Shown: piece after piece, positions 33,983-41,845 of the stretch
How positions within the stretch are numbered: position 1 is the first letter of the stretch
Layout: every line of letters begins with the position of its first letter
Source of the DNA: Mycobacterium conspicuum
GTDB lineage: Bacteria; Actinomycetota; Actinomycetes; Mycobacteriales; Mycobacteriaceae
Assembly (NCBI RefSeq): GCF_010730195.1
Contig: NZ_AP022613.1
Location: 1,054,001-1,118,000, forward strand
Direction of reading: 5' to 3'
DNA: 64,000 nucleotides
The notes under the pieces: generated by a model
Told to the model about the DNA's origin: nothing
Seen by the model: the letters and a program-made list of their open reading frames with translations, nothing else
The model's database searches: none
Position numbers and translations under genes: made by a program

Positions 33983-34775
33983 TCAGACGCGCAAAAAACC
34001 TCGCGATCGAGGCTTTTCCGGTTGGTCGCTGTTGCCGTCGGTGCGGGGCAGCATCAGGGTCTGTAGCCACGTGTCGACGTCTGGGCCCACCACCGCCGCG
34101 TGGCTCGGCGCCAGCAGCACTCCCGCCGCGAGGGCTGCCGGCACGGGTTTCACGGCGCGCACGCGACGTTTATCACCTTGCGCGGCAAGATATTTCGCTG
34201 TCAGCCGGGGCAGCCGGATCGCGTGTGGCCCGGTGATGGTGCGTGGCGCGCGGGTCTGTGCCAGCGCGGCCTCGACCAGGACGTCGGCGACGGTATCGGC
34301 GGCGACGGGCTGGATCAGCCAGTCCTGCACGATCACCTCGTCGTCGTTGCAGATCACCGCGGCGGGATTGGTGGCGAATTCGTGGAACTGGGTGGACGTC
34401 ACGATCGTCGCCGGCACCTGGCTGTCCAGCACGATCTTTTTGGCGGCGCGTTTGGCCGCGAAAGTGGGATATCCGTCGAAGGCGGCCTGTTCGAGGCACG
34501 CGATCGTCAACAGCACCACTCGCTGGACTCCCCGCGCGATGCACGCGCCCACCACGTTGCGCGCGGCCGCCGCGGGGTCGGGCGTCGGGTTCGACACGTC
34601 GATCACGACGTCGACTCCGCGCAGCGCCTCCGACAAACCCTCGCCCGTGATGACGTCCACCCCGCGGGCACGAGCGATTTGTACCACCTCGGTAGCGCGG
34701 TCTTTCAACCTGCTGACGACGCGGGAACCGGCGGTGCCAGTGGCCCCGATGACGGCGATGTTGGTCGTGGCCCAA
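33983..34775 (-). CDS. NmrA-like NAD(P)-binding protein with an anomalous start
   Basis: The coding region gives an NmrA/atypical SDR fold: TNIAVIGATGTAGSRVVSRL, VDVVIDVSNPTPD, LLTIACLEQAAFDGYPTFAAK and IVTSTQFHEFA. No ATG, GTG or TTG lies in frame near the fold start; the only in-frame ATG is 50 codons upstream without a ribosome site. If one base of the CCC at 34771-34773 (plus strand) were absent, a TTG at 34775 would start LATTNIAVIG. I mark that position, so the stated span is one base out of frame. It lies 35 nt upstream of sodA, same direction. Confidence 0.7.
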
Positions 34776-35072
34776 CCCCTTTCGGCGGGGCACCCGGTGA
34801 TCGGCAGCCCCTGGGTAGGGGCCCAATACCCAGGGAATCGCGGCCCAAACGCCCGATCGCATCCGGGGGTGGGCCGGCGCGACGCGAAGGCCGCCGAACA
34901 GCGCCAAAGGCGACAACTCGACACACGTCGAGTCCCAGTGCGGTCTGTCGGACCGGGCCCATCTACGCTCTGTTACATGTACGGATGTGGTTCCGCCAAC
35001 CTCAGTTTGGAACCGCGGCGGCGGGCTATACACGATGCGAATAACAAGCGGGGCGGGTGAGCGAGGTGTGCG

Positions 35073-35360
35073 ATGAGACTGTCGGATCGGTTATCGAGGT
35101 TCATTGCCTTCCTGCGGGCCGGCTACGCCGCCGGTGCGCCCACGACGGGCCACGTGGCGCTGCTGGCCCTGCTGCGGCGACGCGTGACCGATAGCGAAGT
35201 CGTCGCGATCAGCCGCAAGCTCGTCGGGCAACGGCGTTGGCCGGTCGACACGGCCGATATCGGCGTCGAGATCACCCGGGTTACCGACGACATGCCCGCT
35301 CCGGGTGACATCGCGCGTATCCGGCGGCGGCTCGCCACCGAGCAACGGCCCAAAGCCTGA
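35073..35360 (+). CDS. DUF3349 protein
   Basis: The 95-residue protein is a DUF3349 member: RLSRFIAFLRAGYAAGAPTTGHVALLALLRRR, then VVAISRKLV and DIGVEITRVTDDMPAPGDIARIRRRLA. Mycobacteria hold several small proteins of this family; they form a helical fold but have no known function. The ATG at 35073 follows a purine-rich GGGCGGGTGAGCGAGG. It is divergent from the NmrA-like gene and monocistronic. Confidence 0.88.
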   Translation: MRLSDRLSRFIAFLRAGYAAGAPTTGHVALLALLRRRVTDSEVVAISRKLVGQRRWPVDTADIGVEITRVTDDMPAPGDIARIRRRLATEQRPKA

Positions 35361-35418
35361 ATGTCCTGCCGCGCAACGTAATTCCGCGGCCAGCATCACG
35401 CACAGCAAACCGGCGGGG

Positions 35419-36183
35419 TCAAGCGCGCTGCACGTCGACCAGCAGCGGACGGTGATCGGAGATGGGCATCAGCTCGGCCTCCACGGCCCTGGCGCGCAGG
35501 GCGGAGTCATCGGTGAGGATGTGGTCGAGCTGGCGGTGGGGGCCCGACGCGGGGAACGTCGCGACGTCGGCCAGCGATCGCATGCCCGACCAGCGACGAA
35601 CCGCCGCGGGTGTCATGTTGAGGTCGCCGGCCAGCAACCGCGGGCCCGGCAGGCCGCTCAGGTCCCGAACCAGGCGGCGCAGCTGGCGCCGATTCCAACC
35701 GGGCACGAACGACAGGTGCGTGTTCGCGACCGTCAGCGCCCCCAGCGGGGTGTGCACAAGTGCGATCACCGCGGCCCGCGGCTCCTCGTCAACCATCATC
35801 ACCTTGTTGGGCCCGGGCAGGTACATCGGGAAACGCATCGGAATCCGCGGCAATCGCAAGACCTGCCAACTGTTCACCGGAAAACGGGACAACAGCGCGA
35901 TCCCGTAGGCGGCGGTGCCGGGCTGTTCACGCCCAGTGGCGGCCACCCAGGTGGCCCCGGGGGTGCCCGAGATCGCGGCCACAAACCGGTGCTCCACCGC
36001 ACCCATCGCCGTCGCCGCCGCCGCGGTCAGATCGGCGCGCTCCGAACGGGGCTGGTCGCAGTCGACCTCCTGCAACGCAAGCAGATCGGGGTCAAGCCGG
36101 CGCACGCAGTCGCTGAGTCGCTGCAAATCCACCCCGTCGCCAACGGTGCGGGCGTGCAGGATGTTGAAGGTCGCCACGCGCAT
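35419..36183 (-). CDS. Endonuclease/exonuclease/phosphatase-family hydrolase
   Basis: The 254-residue protein has the EEP metallohydrolase signature: MRVATFNILHAR, LLALQEVDCDQ, VANTHLSFVPGWNRRQ, LLAGDLNMTP, and DHILTD with SDHRPLLVDV at the end. The family includes nucleases, sphingomyelinases and inositol phosphatases. No signal peptide is visible. ATG 36183 overlaps the methyltransferase stop as TGATG. It is the last gene of a GT2, PIG-L, methyltransferase operon, so its target may be the glycoconjugate those genes build. Confidence 0.9.
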   Translation of the reverse strand: MRVATFNILHARTVGDGVDLQRLSDCVRRLDPDLLALQEVDCDQPRSERADLTAAAATAMGAVEHRFVAAISGTPGATWVAATGREQPGTAAYGIALLSRFPVNSWQVLRLPRIPMRFPMYLPGPNKVMMVDEEPRAAVIALVHTPLGALTVANTHLSFVPGWNRRQLRRLVRDLSGLPGPRLLAGDLNMTPAAVRRWSGMRSLADVATFPASGPHRQLDHILTDDSALRARAVEAELMPISDHRPLLVDVQRA

Positions 36184-36809
36184 CAGCGGGCCCCGGGCAC
36201 CTCGTCGCGGACCGCCACCGACTGGCCGTCGCCGTTGTCGAACACCTCGATGACGACATCGCGGTCCCGGTAACAGCCCAGCGTCGTCATTCCGGGAGTG
36301 TCCGCGATGATCGCGTGCGCCTCGTCGCCGGTGAGCGGGTAGTCGGCCACGGCATGGCGCCAATGCGCGGCCACCAGGGTCGCGCCCGGCGGCAACCGGC
36401 GGCATTCGCGGTGCAACACCGTGGTCAATGCATCGGCCCCCAAGTAGTAGGCGACCTCGCTGAGCACCACCAGATCGAAGGGCCCGGGCGGCCACGCGTC
36501 GTCGAGCGACGCCCGTGCCAGGGTGACTTGCCCGCGGAACCCGGCATCGCGCAGCCGCATGTCGGCGGTCCGCACCGCCACGTCCGCCACGTCCACCGCG
36601 GTCACCCGATCGCAGCGCAGCGCCAGCAACTCCGTCAATACCCCGATGGAACAGCCGGGTTCGAATGCGTGCTGGTAGCGGCGCCGGGGGAGCAGCGCCA
36701 GGGTGATCGCATACTTACGCTGCTCGTACCACCGTGTCGCCAACTCCCACGGATCTTCGGTGCCGCTATACATTCGGTCGAAGTAGGCGTCCGGCAGTCG
36801 TGCGGTCAC
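36183..36809 (-). CDS. NodS-like SAM-dependent methyltransferase
   Basis: The 208-residue protein resembles nodulation protein S, an N-methyltransferase of chitin oligosaccharides. It starts PDAYFDRMYSGTEDPWELAT with WYEQRKYAITLALLP, the family hallmark, then motif I FEPGCSIGVLTELLA and DLVVLSEVAYYL. GTG 36809 overlaps the PIG-L stop as GTGA. NodS acts on a sugar freed by a deacetylase, and here a PIG-L deacetylase gene comes directly before, so methylation of a deacetylated amino-sugar is a reasonable inference. Confidence 0.9.
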   Translation of the reverse strand: MTARLPDAYFDRMYSGTEDPWELATRWYEQRKYAITLALLPRRRYQHAFEPGCSIGVLTELLALRCDRVTAVDVADVAVRTADMRLRDAGFRGQVTLARASLDDAWPPGPFDLVVLSEVAYYLGADALTTVLHRECRRLPPGATLVAAHWRHAVADYPLTGDEAHAIIADTPGMTTLGCYRDRDVVIEVFDNGDGQSVAVRDEVPGAR

Positions 36810-37555
36810 ACGAACACCAGCTCTCCGACGGTCAGCAGCCGCTGCAGGACGAACGCCGGCAACACCGGGGCGCCGCCTCGCGCGGCCTCGAATTGGCTGC
36901 GAAAGCATTGCGCGGCAAGGTGTTTACGATGCAGCGCCCAGGGCGACGCGCGCACCGAACGCGCGCGGTCCCAGGGGACCGCAGGGTCGGTCGGGCTGGC
37001 CCAATGCCACATCCACACCGGATACTCCAACAGGGTGGTGCCGGTGCGCGCGCACGCCGCCGCGGCGGCGCGTCCGACGGCCTCGTGGTCGGGATGGCCG
37101 TCCCCCCGCCAGGTGCCGGCGCACCTGGTCCCCGGCGCGGCTTTCTCGAGGATCACCGCGAGCGACTCGGTGAGCTCATCCTCGTGGTCAGCCAACTGCC
37201 CGTCGGGCAGGCCCAGCGACATCGGTGCGCCAATTCCCAAAACCTCTGTCGCCCTGCGGAGTTCGCGTCGCCGCAGCGACTCCAGGCGAATTCGCTGCGA
37301 CGGCGACGCGCCGGGCTCGGCGGCCCCGCCGTCGCTGACCGACACCACCGCAACGTCCACCCCCGACGCGGCGAGTTGGGCTGCCGTCGCACCCATCCCG
37401 AGGGTCTCGTCATCGGGATGCGGTGCGACGACGATCAGACCGGGGCACTCGGTGAGATCCAGCGCCGCCGTCGGGCGGATTGCCCACTCCCGCGCCGGCG
37501 TGCCGCCGCCGGAGAGCGGCGTGGCCGCAAACCGGGCCGCGTTGCCGCCCGTCAA
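36806..37555 (-). CDS. PIG-L-family deacetylase
   Basis: The 249-residue protein carries the zinc motif VVAPHPDDETLGMG, GLPDGQL, and GDGHPDHEAVGRAA. PIG-L/MshB enzymes remove acetyl from N-acetylglucosamine-type sugars. The start is probably TTG 37555, whose TTGA overlaps the glycosyltransferase stop; TTG 37561 is an alternative. It is the second gene of a tightly overlapped four-gene operon. It is not MshB, whose sequence and context differ. Confidence 0.9.
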   Translation of the reverse strand: MTGGNAARFAATPLSGGGTPAREWAIRPTAALDLTECPGLIVVAPHPDDETLGMGATAAQLAASGVDVAVVSVSDGGAAEPGASPSQRIRLESLRRRELRRATEVLGIGAPMSLGLPDGQLADHEDELTESLAVILEKAAPGTRCAGTWRGDGHPDHEAVGRAAAAACARTGTTLLEYPVWMWHWASPTDPAVPWDRARSVRASPWALHRKHLAAQCFRSQFEAARGGAPVLPAFVLQRLLTVGELVFV

Positions 37556-38262
37556 GCGCAATCGTCCGTCGCCGTCGCGTCGTCGAGTCGGTTGAGGTAG
37601 TCAGCGAATCCATGCGGGGCTCGGGACTGGATGCGCGCCGAGGTGGTGACCGACAACTCGGCGTCGCGATGGACCCGATAGCCAGCGGCCTCGAATCGCT
37701 CGACCAGATCGACGTCCTCCCCGGAGGCCAGCGCGCGAAAACCACCCACCCGCCAATAGGCCCTGGAGCTGAAGCCCATGTTCGCGCCGTGCACGTGCGC
37801 GTGCGGGTCCGCCCGGTAGTCCCGCACATACCGATCGGCGACGGCCAGGGAACGCTGCTCCCAGTCGGCGACTCGAACCACGCCCAGCACCATGTCCGCG
37901 CCGAGGCCCAGCTGGTGGACCAGCCAATTGGGATCCACGCGGCTGTCGGCATCGGTGGTGGCGTACCAGCACTTGGCATCGTCCCCACACAGCGAACGGG
38001 CGTAACCGAAGCCGACCGCGCGTGCCGTCCCGACGTTGCCGGCCTCGATGCTGACGAAGTGCACGTCGGGCCCGTACTGGCCGGCGAGTTTTGCGCTGCT
38101 GTCGTCGCTGGCATCCAGGACCACCACCACGGTGACCGGGATCGGCACGCACAGGGCGGCGGTCAGCACCGCCCGCAGGCACGCGGGCAGACTCGCTCGT
38201 TCGTTGCGGGCTGGGATCACGACAGCGGCCCGGTCATAGCCCCGGAGGGGAGGGGTGGACAT
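37552..38262 (-). CDS. Family 2 glycosyltransferase
   Basis: The 236-residue GT2 enzyme begins AAVVIPARNERASLPACLRAV, with the sugar-nucleotide DxD in TTDADSRVDPNWL, the acceptor-side GANMGFSSRAYWRVGGF and EDVDLVERFEAAG. It has no membrane span, so it acts at the cytosolic side or on a soluble acceptor. It heads the GT2, PIG-L, NodS-like, EEP operon. Acceptor and donor are unknown; GlcNAc transfer followed by deacetylation and methylation would fit the neighbours. Confidence 0.9.
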   Translation of the reverse strand: MSTPPLRGYDRAAVVIPARNERASLPACLRAVLTAALCVPIPVTVVVVLDASDDSSAKLAGQYGPDVHFVSIEAGNVGTARAVGFGYARSLCGDDAKCWYATTDADSRVDPNWLVHQLGLGADMVLGVVRVADWEQRSLAVADRYVRDYRADPHAHVHGANMGFSSRAYWRVGGFRALASGEDVDLVERFEAAGYRVHRDAELSVTTSARIQSRAPHGFADYLNRLDDATATDDCA

Positions 38263-38279
38263 CTTCTAGGACCGCTTCC

Positions 38280-38537
38280 TCAGTGGTTGCGCAGCTTGGC
38301 GACCAGCTTGTCTTTCGTCAAGCCGGAATAACCAGACATGCCAAGTTCTTTGGCGCGCTTTTTCAGTTGCGGCACGGTCCAATCGGCGTAGGAACCGGAC
38401 TTGCCGCCCTTGCGTCCCACCGACGATTTCCCGCGGCCGGCCGCCGCGTTGGAAATCCGCGCTGCCTTTTCCTTGGAGTCGCCCTGCTTGCGCAGGTCCT
38501 GATACATCTTCTCGTTCTTGATCGACGAGTTCGGCAC
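38280..38537 (-). CDS. DUF7218/Rho-N-like small basic protein
   Basis: The 85-residue protein begins with NSSIKNEKMYQDLRKQGDSK and AARISNAAA, has a glycine/lysine stretch (GRKGGKSG) and ends with a SAP/Rho-N-like helical domain (WTVPQLKKRAKELGMSGYSG, LTKDKLVAKLR). It probably binds nucleic acid. GTG 38537 follows GGAGGTGA with correct spacing; a GTG nine bases earlier overlaps that site. A SigF-like promoter lies upstream, in the short gap after katE, so it looks like a stress-induced DNA- or RNA-associated protein. Confidence 0.82.
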   Translation of the reverse strand: MPNSSIKNEKMYQDLRKQGDSKEKAARISNAAAGRGKSSVGRKGGKSGSYADWTVPQLKKRAKELGMSGYSGLTKDKLVAKLRNH

Positions 38538-38578
38538 GGTCGTCACCTCCGATAGATTGCTGAGACCCGGTTGCCAGG

Positions 38579-38604
38579 ATGCCCATCCTGATGCTGGTCA
38601 AACC
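38579..38604 (-). promoter_or_regulatory. SigF-like promoter of the DUF7218 gene
   Basis: On the minus strand GGTTT, a 15-nt spacer and GGGCAT differ from the SigF consensus at one position of the -10 box. A leader of about 35-40 nt with GGAGG precedes GTG 38537. It lies immediately downstream of the katE stop, giving the small gene its own promoter. Confidence 0.5.
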
Positions 38605-38609
38605 CCGCC

Positions 38610-40721
38610 TTAGGCCGGCACCGGGTCGGTCTGTCGTTGCCAACAGCGGTGCTGGGCCAGCGCGGCGGCGAATTCGGTGACGAACTCCTCCGGGAAGTCG
38701 TCGGCCGCGGCGGTGGTGGTCACGACGGATTGGTCGCTCACGACGGCAACATCCTCGGCGAGATCGTTTCCGATCCGCGCGGTGCGGAGCAGATCGACAC
38801 CGGCGCCGAACGCGCCGATGGGCTTGAGATGTTTGTACGCCTCGACGACGAAGTGCAGTGCGTAGCCGTCGGCGGCAAGCGTCGACACCGACCGTGGCCC
38901 GCACGCCACCACGACCGCGTCGTAAAGCACCGATGCCATCGTGGTGAAGGCGCGGTCCACCGGCAGTTCGCCGCCCGATCCGCCCTCCAGGCTCCCGCCG
39001 GCGACGGGGGCCAGCACTTCGACCACCGCCCCACGTTGCTGCATCAGTTCGATAAACCGCTGCGTTCCAACGACATCCACACCGTCAGCGGCCAGCACGG
39101 CGACCCTGCGCGACTCGATCGTGTCGCCCGCATTCGATATCTGAGACAGCGCCGGAGACGACGCCATGTTGTCGTCGATGGGTTCCGTGGGCGGCTCGGG
39201 CAGCCCCAGCTTGGCGGCCACCTGGGTGGCCAGCGTGTGGTCGACGCGGGCGAGCTGTGCCACCACCGCGGCACGGATGTCGGGTACCTCCACCTTGCCC
39301 AGTTCGAAGGCGAAGGCGGCGACGATGTGTTCGGCTTCCACCGCCGTCATGCTCTTCCAGAACATCCGCGCCTGGCTGTAATGGTTTTCAAAGGACTGCG
39401 CGCGCTTTCGCATGGTGGCGCCGTCAACTCGCTGCGTGTAGTGGCGGAACACGCCTTCGTCGGCCAGCGCGGGACAGCCGCCGCCGAGGCTGTTCTTGAG
39501 GTAGCTCGAGCGGCCCTGCGGGATCGCGTGCTGGGAGTACCCGTCCTGCTGGTTGTTGCGGACCTCGGCCAGCGGCCGGTTGATCGGCAAATGTGCAAAG
39601 TTGGGTCCGCCGAGGCGGATCAACTGGGTGTCGAGGTAGGAGAAGTTGCGGAACTGCAACAGCGGGTCGTTGGTGAAGTCGATGCCGGGCACCACGTTCG
39701 CGGTGTGGAATGCCACCTGCTCGGTCTCGGCGAAGAAGTTGTCCGGGTTGCGGTTCAGCACCATCTTGCCCACCGGTCGCACCGGAACCTGTTCTTCGGG
39801 AATGAGTTTGGTCGCGTCGAGCAGATCGAAGTCGAACTTGAATTCGTCGGCCTCGGCGACCAACTGGACCCCGAGCTCCCACTCCGGGTACTGGCCCGCC
39901 TCAATGGCCTCCCACAGATCGCGGCGATTGAAGTCGGGGTCCTTGCCGGCGATCTTCTGACATTCGTCCCAGATCAGCGAATGCACACCGAGGCGCGGCT
40001 TCCAGTGGAACTTCACGAACGTGCCCTCGCCGCGGTCGTTGACCAACCGGAACGTGTGTACGCCGAAACCCTGCATCATGCGATAGCTGCGCGGAAGGGC
40101 TCGATCCGACATCAGCCACATGATGGTGTGCAACGTTTCCGGTTGCAGCGCAACGAAATCCCACAGCGTGTCGTGCGCGGATTGCGCCTGCGGAATCTCG
40201 TTGTGCGGCTCGGGCTTCACGGCGTGTACGAAGTCGGGAAACTTGATTCCGTCCTGGATGAAAAAGACCGGAAAGTTGTTGCCGACCAGATCGTAGTTGC
40301 CCTGCTCGGTGTAGAACTTCGTCGCGAAGCCGCGCACATCTCGCACCGTGTCGGCCGAACCGCGAGACCCGACCACCGTGGAGAACCGGACGAACACCGG
40401 GGTCTGCGTGCCCGGACTGGTCAGAAACCTCGCCGCCGTGTACTCGGCCAGCCAGTCGTCGTACGGTTCGAAAAACCCGTAGGCGCCGGCTCCGCGCGCA
40501 TGCACCACTCGCTCCGGGATGCGTTCGTGGTCGAAATGAGTGATCTTCTCCCGGGCGTGGAAGTCCTCCAGCAGCGTAGGACCCCGGTCACCCACCGTCA
40601 ACGAATCGTCGGTGTGGTCGACCCGGACACCCTGCTGGGTGGTGAGGTATCCGGTGTCGCGACGGACCCGGTTCGGCTGCAAAGCCTGGTGCTTTTTGTC
40701 AGACGTGTTGTCGGTTGCCAT
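38610..40721 (-). CDS. katE: Large-subunit monofunctional catalase KatE (HPII type)
   Basis: The 703-residue enzyme breaks down hydrogen peroxide. The N-terminal barrel holds the catalytic His in RIPERVVHARGAGAYG and the Asn in LVGNNFPVFFIQDG. The haem-ligand Tyr lies in FRNFSYLDTQLIRLGGPNF. The C-terminal 150 residues form the flavodoxin-like domain of large catalases (RRVAVLAADGVDV, YDAVVVACGPRSV). ATG 40721 (MATDNTSDKKHQ) is preceded by a SigF-like box at 10 nt and a weak GGA. It is divergent from the cheB-like gene and is separate from katG. Confidence 0.96.
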   Translation of the reverse strand: MATDNTSDKKHQALQPNRVRRDTGYLTTQQGVRVDHTDDSLTVGDRGPTLLEDFHAREKITHFDHERIPERVVHARGAGAYGFFEPYDDWLAEYTAARFLTSPGTQTPVFVRFSTVVGSRGSADTVRDVRGFATKFYTEQGNYDLVGNNFPVFFIQDGIKFPDFVHAVKPEPHNEIPQAQSAHDTLWDFVALQPETLHTIMWLMSDRALPRSYRMMQGFGVHTFRLVNDRGEGTFVKFHWKPRLGVHSLIWDECQKIAGKDPDFNRRDLWEAIEAGQYPEWELGVQLVAEADEFKFDFDLLDATKLIPEEQVPVRPVGKMVLNRNPDNFFAETEQVAFHTANVVPGIDFTNDPLLQFRNFSYLDTQLIRLGGPNFAHLPINRPLAEVRNNQQDGYSQHAIPQGRSSYLKNSLGGGCPALADEGVFRHYTQRVDGATMRKRAQSFENHYSQARMFWKSMTAVEAEHIVAAFAFELGKVEVPDIRAAVVAQLARVDHTLATQVAAKLGLPEPPTEPIDDNMASSPALSQISNAGDTIESRRVAVLAADGVDVVGTQRFIELMQQRGAVVEVLAPVAGGSLEGGSGGELPVDRAFTTMASVLYDAVVVACGPRSVSTLAADGYALHFVVEAYKHLKPIGAFGAGVDLLRTARIGNDLAEDVAVVSDQSVVTTTAAADDFPEEFVTEFAAALAQHRCWQRQTDPVPA

Positions 40722-40731
40722 GGCGTTCCGG

Positions 40732-40756
40732 TTACCACCGTTAATCAGAACGAAAC
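40732..40756 (-). promoter_or_regulatory. SigF-like promoter of katE
   Basis: On the minus strand GTTT, a 15-nt spacer and TGGTAA lie 10 nt before ATG 40721. The -35 is exact; the -10 keeps GGTA of GGGTAT. The spacing copies glgX, the alcohol dehydrogenase and the F420 oxidoreductase, which raises confidence despite the imperfect -10. Confidence 0.55.
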
Positions 40757-40792
40757 AGGAACCGACCCTTGTCACCTGTTCACCGCTGCTCC

Positions 40793-40817
40793 GGTTGCCT
40801 AGGCTCTAAGGGGGTAA
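40793..40817 (+). promoter_or_regulatory. Possible SigF-like promoter of the cheB-like gene
   Basis: GGTTG (40793-40797) and GGGTAA (40812-40817), 14-15 nt apart, precede GTG 40826 by 8 nt. The -10 fits at five of six positions; the -35 is weaker. If used, katE and the cheB-like gene would be two divergent stress promoters within about 100 nt. Confidence 0.4.
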
Positions 40818-40825
40818 CCGAGGGT

Positions 40826-41845
40826 GTGGTGATTCAGGCGAACAAGGGATCCGACGACTTGCGGGGCGTCGTAGCGATCGGTGCGTCTGCTGGGGGTGTG
40901 GAAGCGCTGTCCAACCTGGCGGCGGGGTTGTCGCCGGATCTGCCCTATGCCTACCTGATGGTCTTGCATATGCCCGCCGGAGCGCCGAGCATCCTGGCCC
41001 GCATCGTCGACCGGAAGGGTCCGCTGCCCGCTGTCACCGCGGAAGACGGGGCGTCCCTGCTGCCCGGCCACATCTACGTCGCACGCCCGAATCGCCATCT
41101 TTTGGTCGAAGACCATCGCCTGGTCGTGTCGCAGGGGCCGACGGAGAATGGGCACCGACCCGCGATCAACGCGTTATTCCGTTCGGCTGCATTGGCTTTT
41201 GGGCCACGAGCGATCGGCGTTTTGCTCTCGGGTGTGCTTGACGACGGCGTGTTGGGGCTGGCGGCGATCCGTTCCCGGGGCGGCACCACGATCGGTCAGT
41301 CACCCGACGACGCGTTGTTCTCGGCCATGCCGACCAATGCCCGTGACGCCGGCGTGGTGGAGCAGCAAGCGGCGGCCGCCGACATGGGCGAGGTGCTCAG
41401 AAAGCTGTCGCACCGAGAGATCGAGGAGTTGGACATGGAGCCCGACGCTGCGATGGAGGTGGAAAACCGCATCGCCATGGCCTCCCACTTCGCCACCGAC
41501 TTCGACACCCAGGAACTCGGCCCGGCGTCGGGGTACACCTGCCCGGACTGCAAGGGATCGCTCGTTTCGTTGGACGGCGGGAGTTTTCGCTGCCGCGTCG
41601 GTCACGCCTGGACGCGCGACGCGCTGCTGGCCGCCCGCGACGACGAGGTGGAGAACGCGCTGTGGGTGGCCCTGCGCAGCCTGCAGGAGAAGGCGAAATT
41701 AGCCAGGCAACTGGCGGACACCGTGGATCACGGCCTGCTCTTTCAGCGTTATGTGTCCCTGGCCGAGGAGGCCGAACGCGCGCTGAGCGTGCTCAGCCAG
41801 CGTCTGGCGGCCTCCGGCCCCCGCCGGGGTGATGCCGGTGGCTGA
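40826..41845 (+). CDS. CheB-type methylesterase with zinc-ribbon tail, no receiver domain
   Basis: The roughly 339-residue protein has a CheB catalytic domain with Ser21 in GASAGG, His48 in VLHMPAG and Asp140 in SGVLDDGVLG. CheB removes methyl groups from glutamates. No receiver domain precedes it. The C-terminal third has a four-cysteine/His ribbon (YTCPDCKGSLV and FRCRVGHAWTRDALL) and helices, a tail seen in CheB-like proteins outside chemotaxis. The start is GTG 40826 or 40829, possibly leaderless. It overlaps the STAS-ATPase gene, which begins before its stop. Confidence 0.88.
   Translation: MVIQANKGSDDLRGVVAIGASAGGVEALSNLAAGLSPDLPYAYLMVLHMPAGAPSILARIVDRKGPLPAVTAEDGASLLPGHIYVARPNRHLLVEDHRLVVSQGPTENGHRPAINALFRSAALAFGPRAIGVLLSGVLDDGVLGLAAIRSRGGTTIGQSPDDALFSAMPTNARDAGVVEQQAAAADMGEVLRKLSHREIEELDMEPDAAMEVENRIAMASHFATDFDTQELGPASGYTCPDCKGSLVSLDGGSFRCRVGHAWTRDALLAARDDEVENALWVALRSLQEKAKLARQLADTVDHGLLFQRYVSLAEEAERALSVLSQRLAASGPRRGDAGG

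Noticed and set aside
38637..40802. A 721-codon open frame on the plus strand opposite katE
   Set aside because: Its translation is His/Arg/Val-rich without domains, and the minus strand encodes a complete catalase; it is a high-GC mirror frame.
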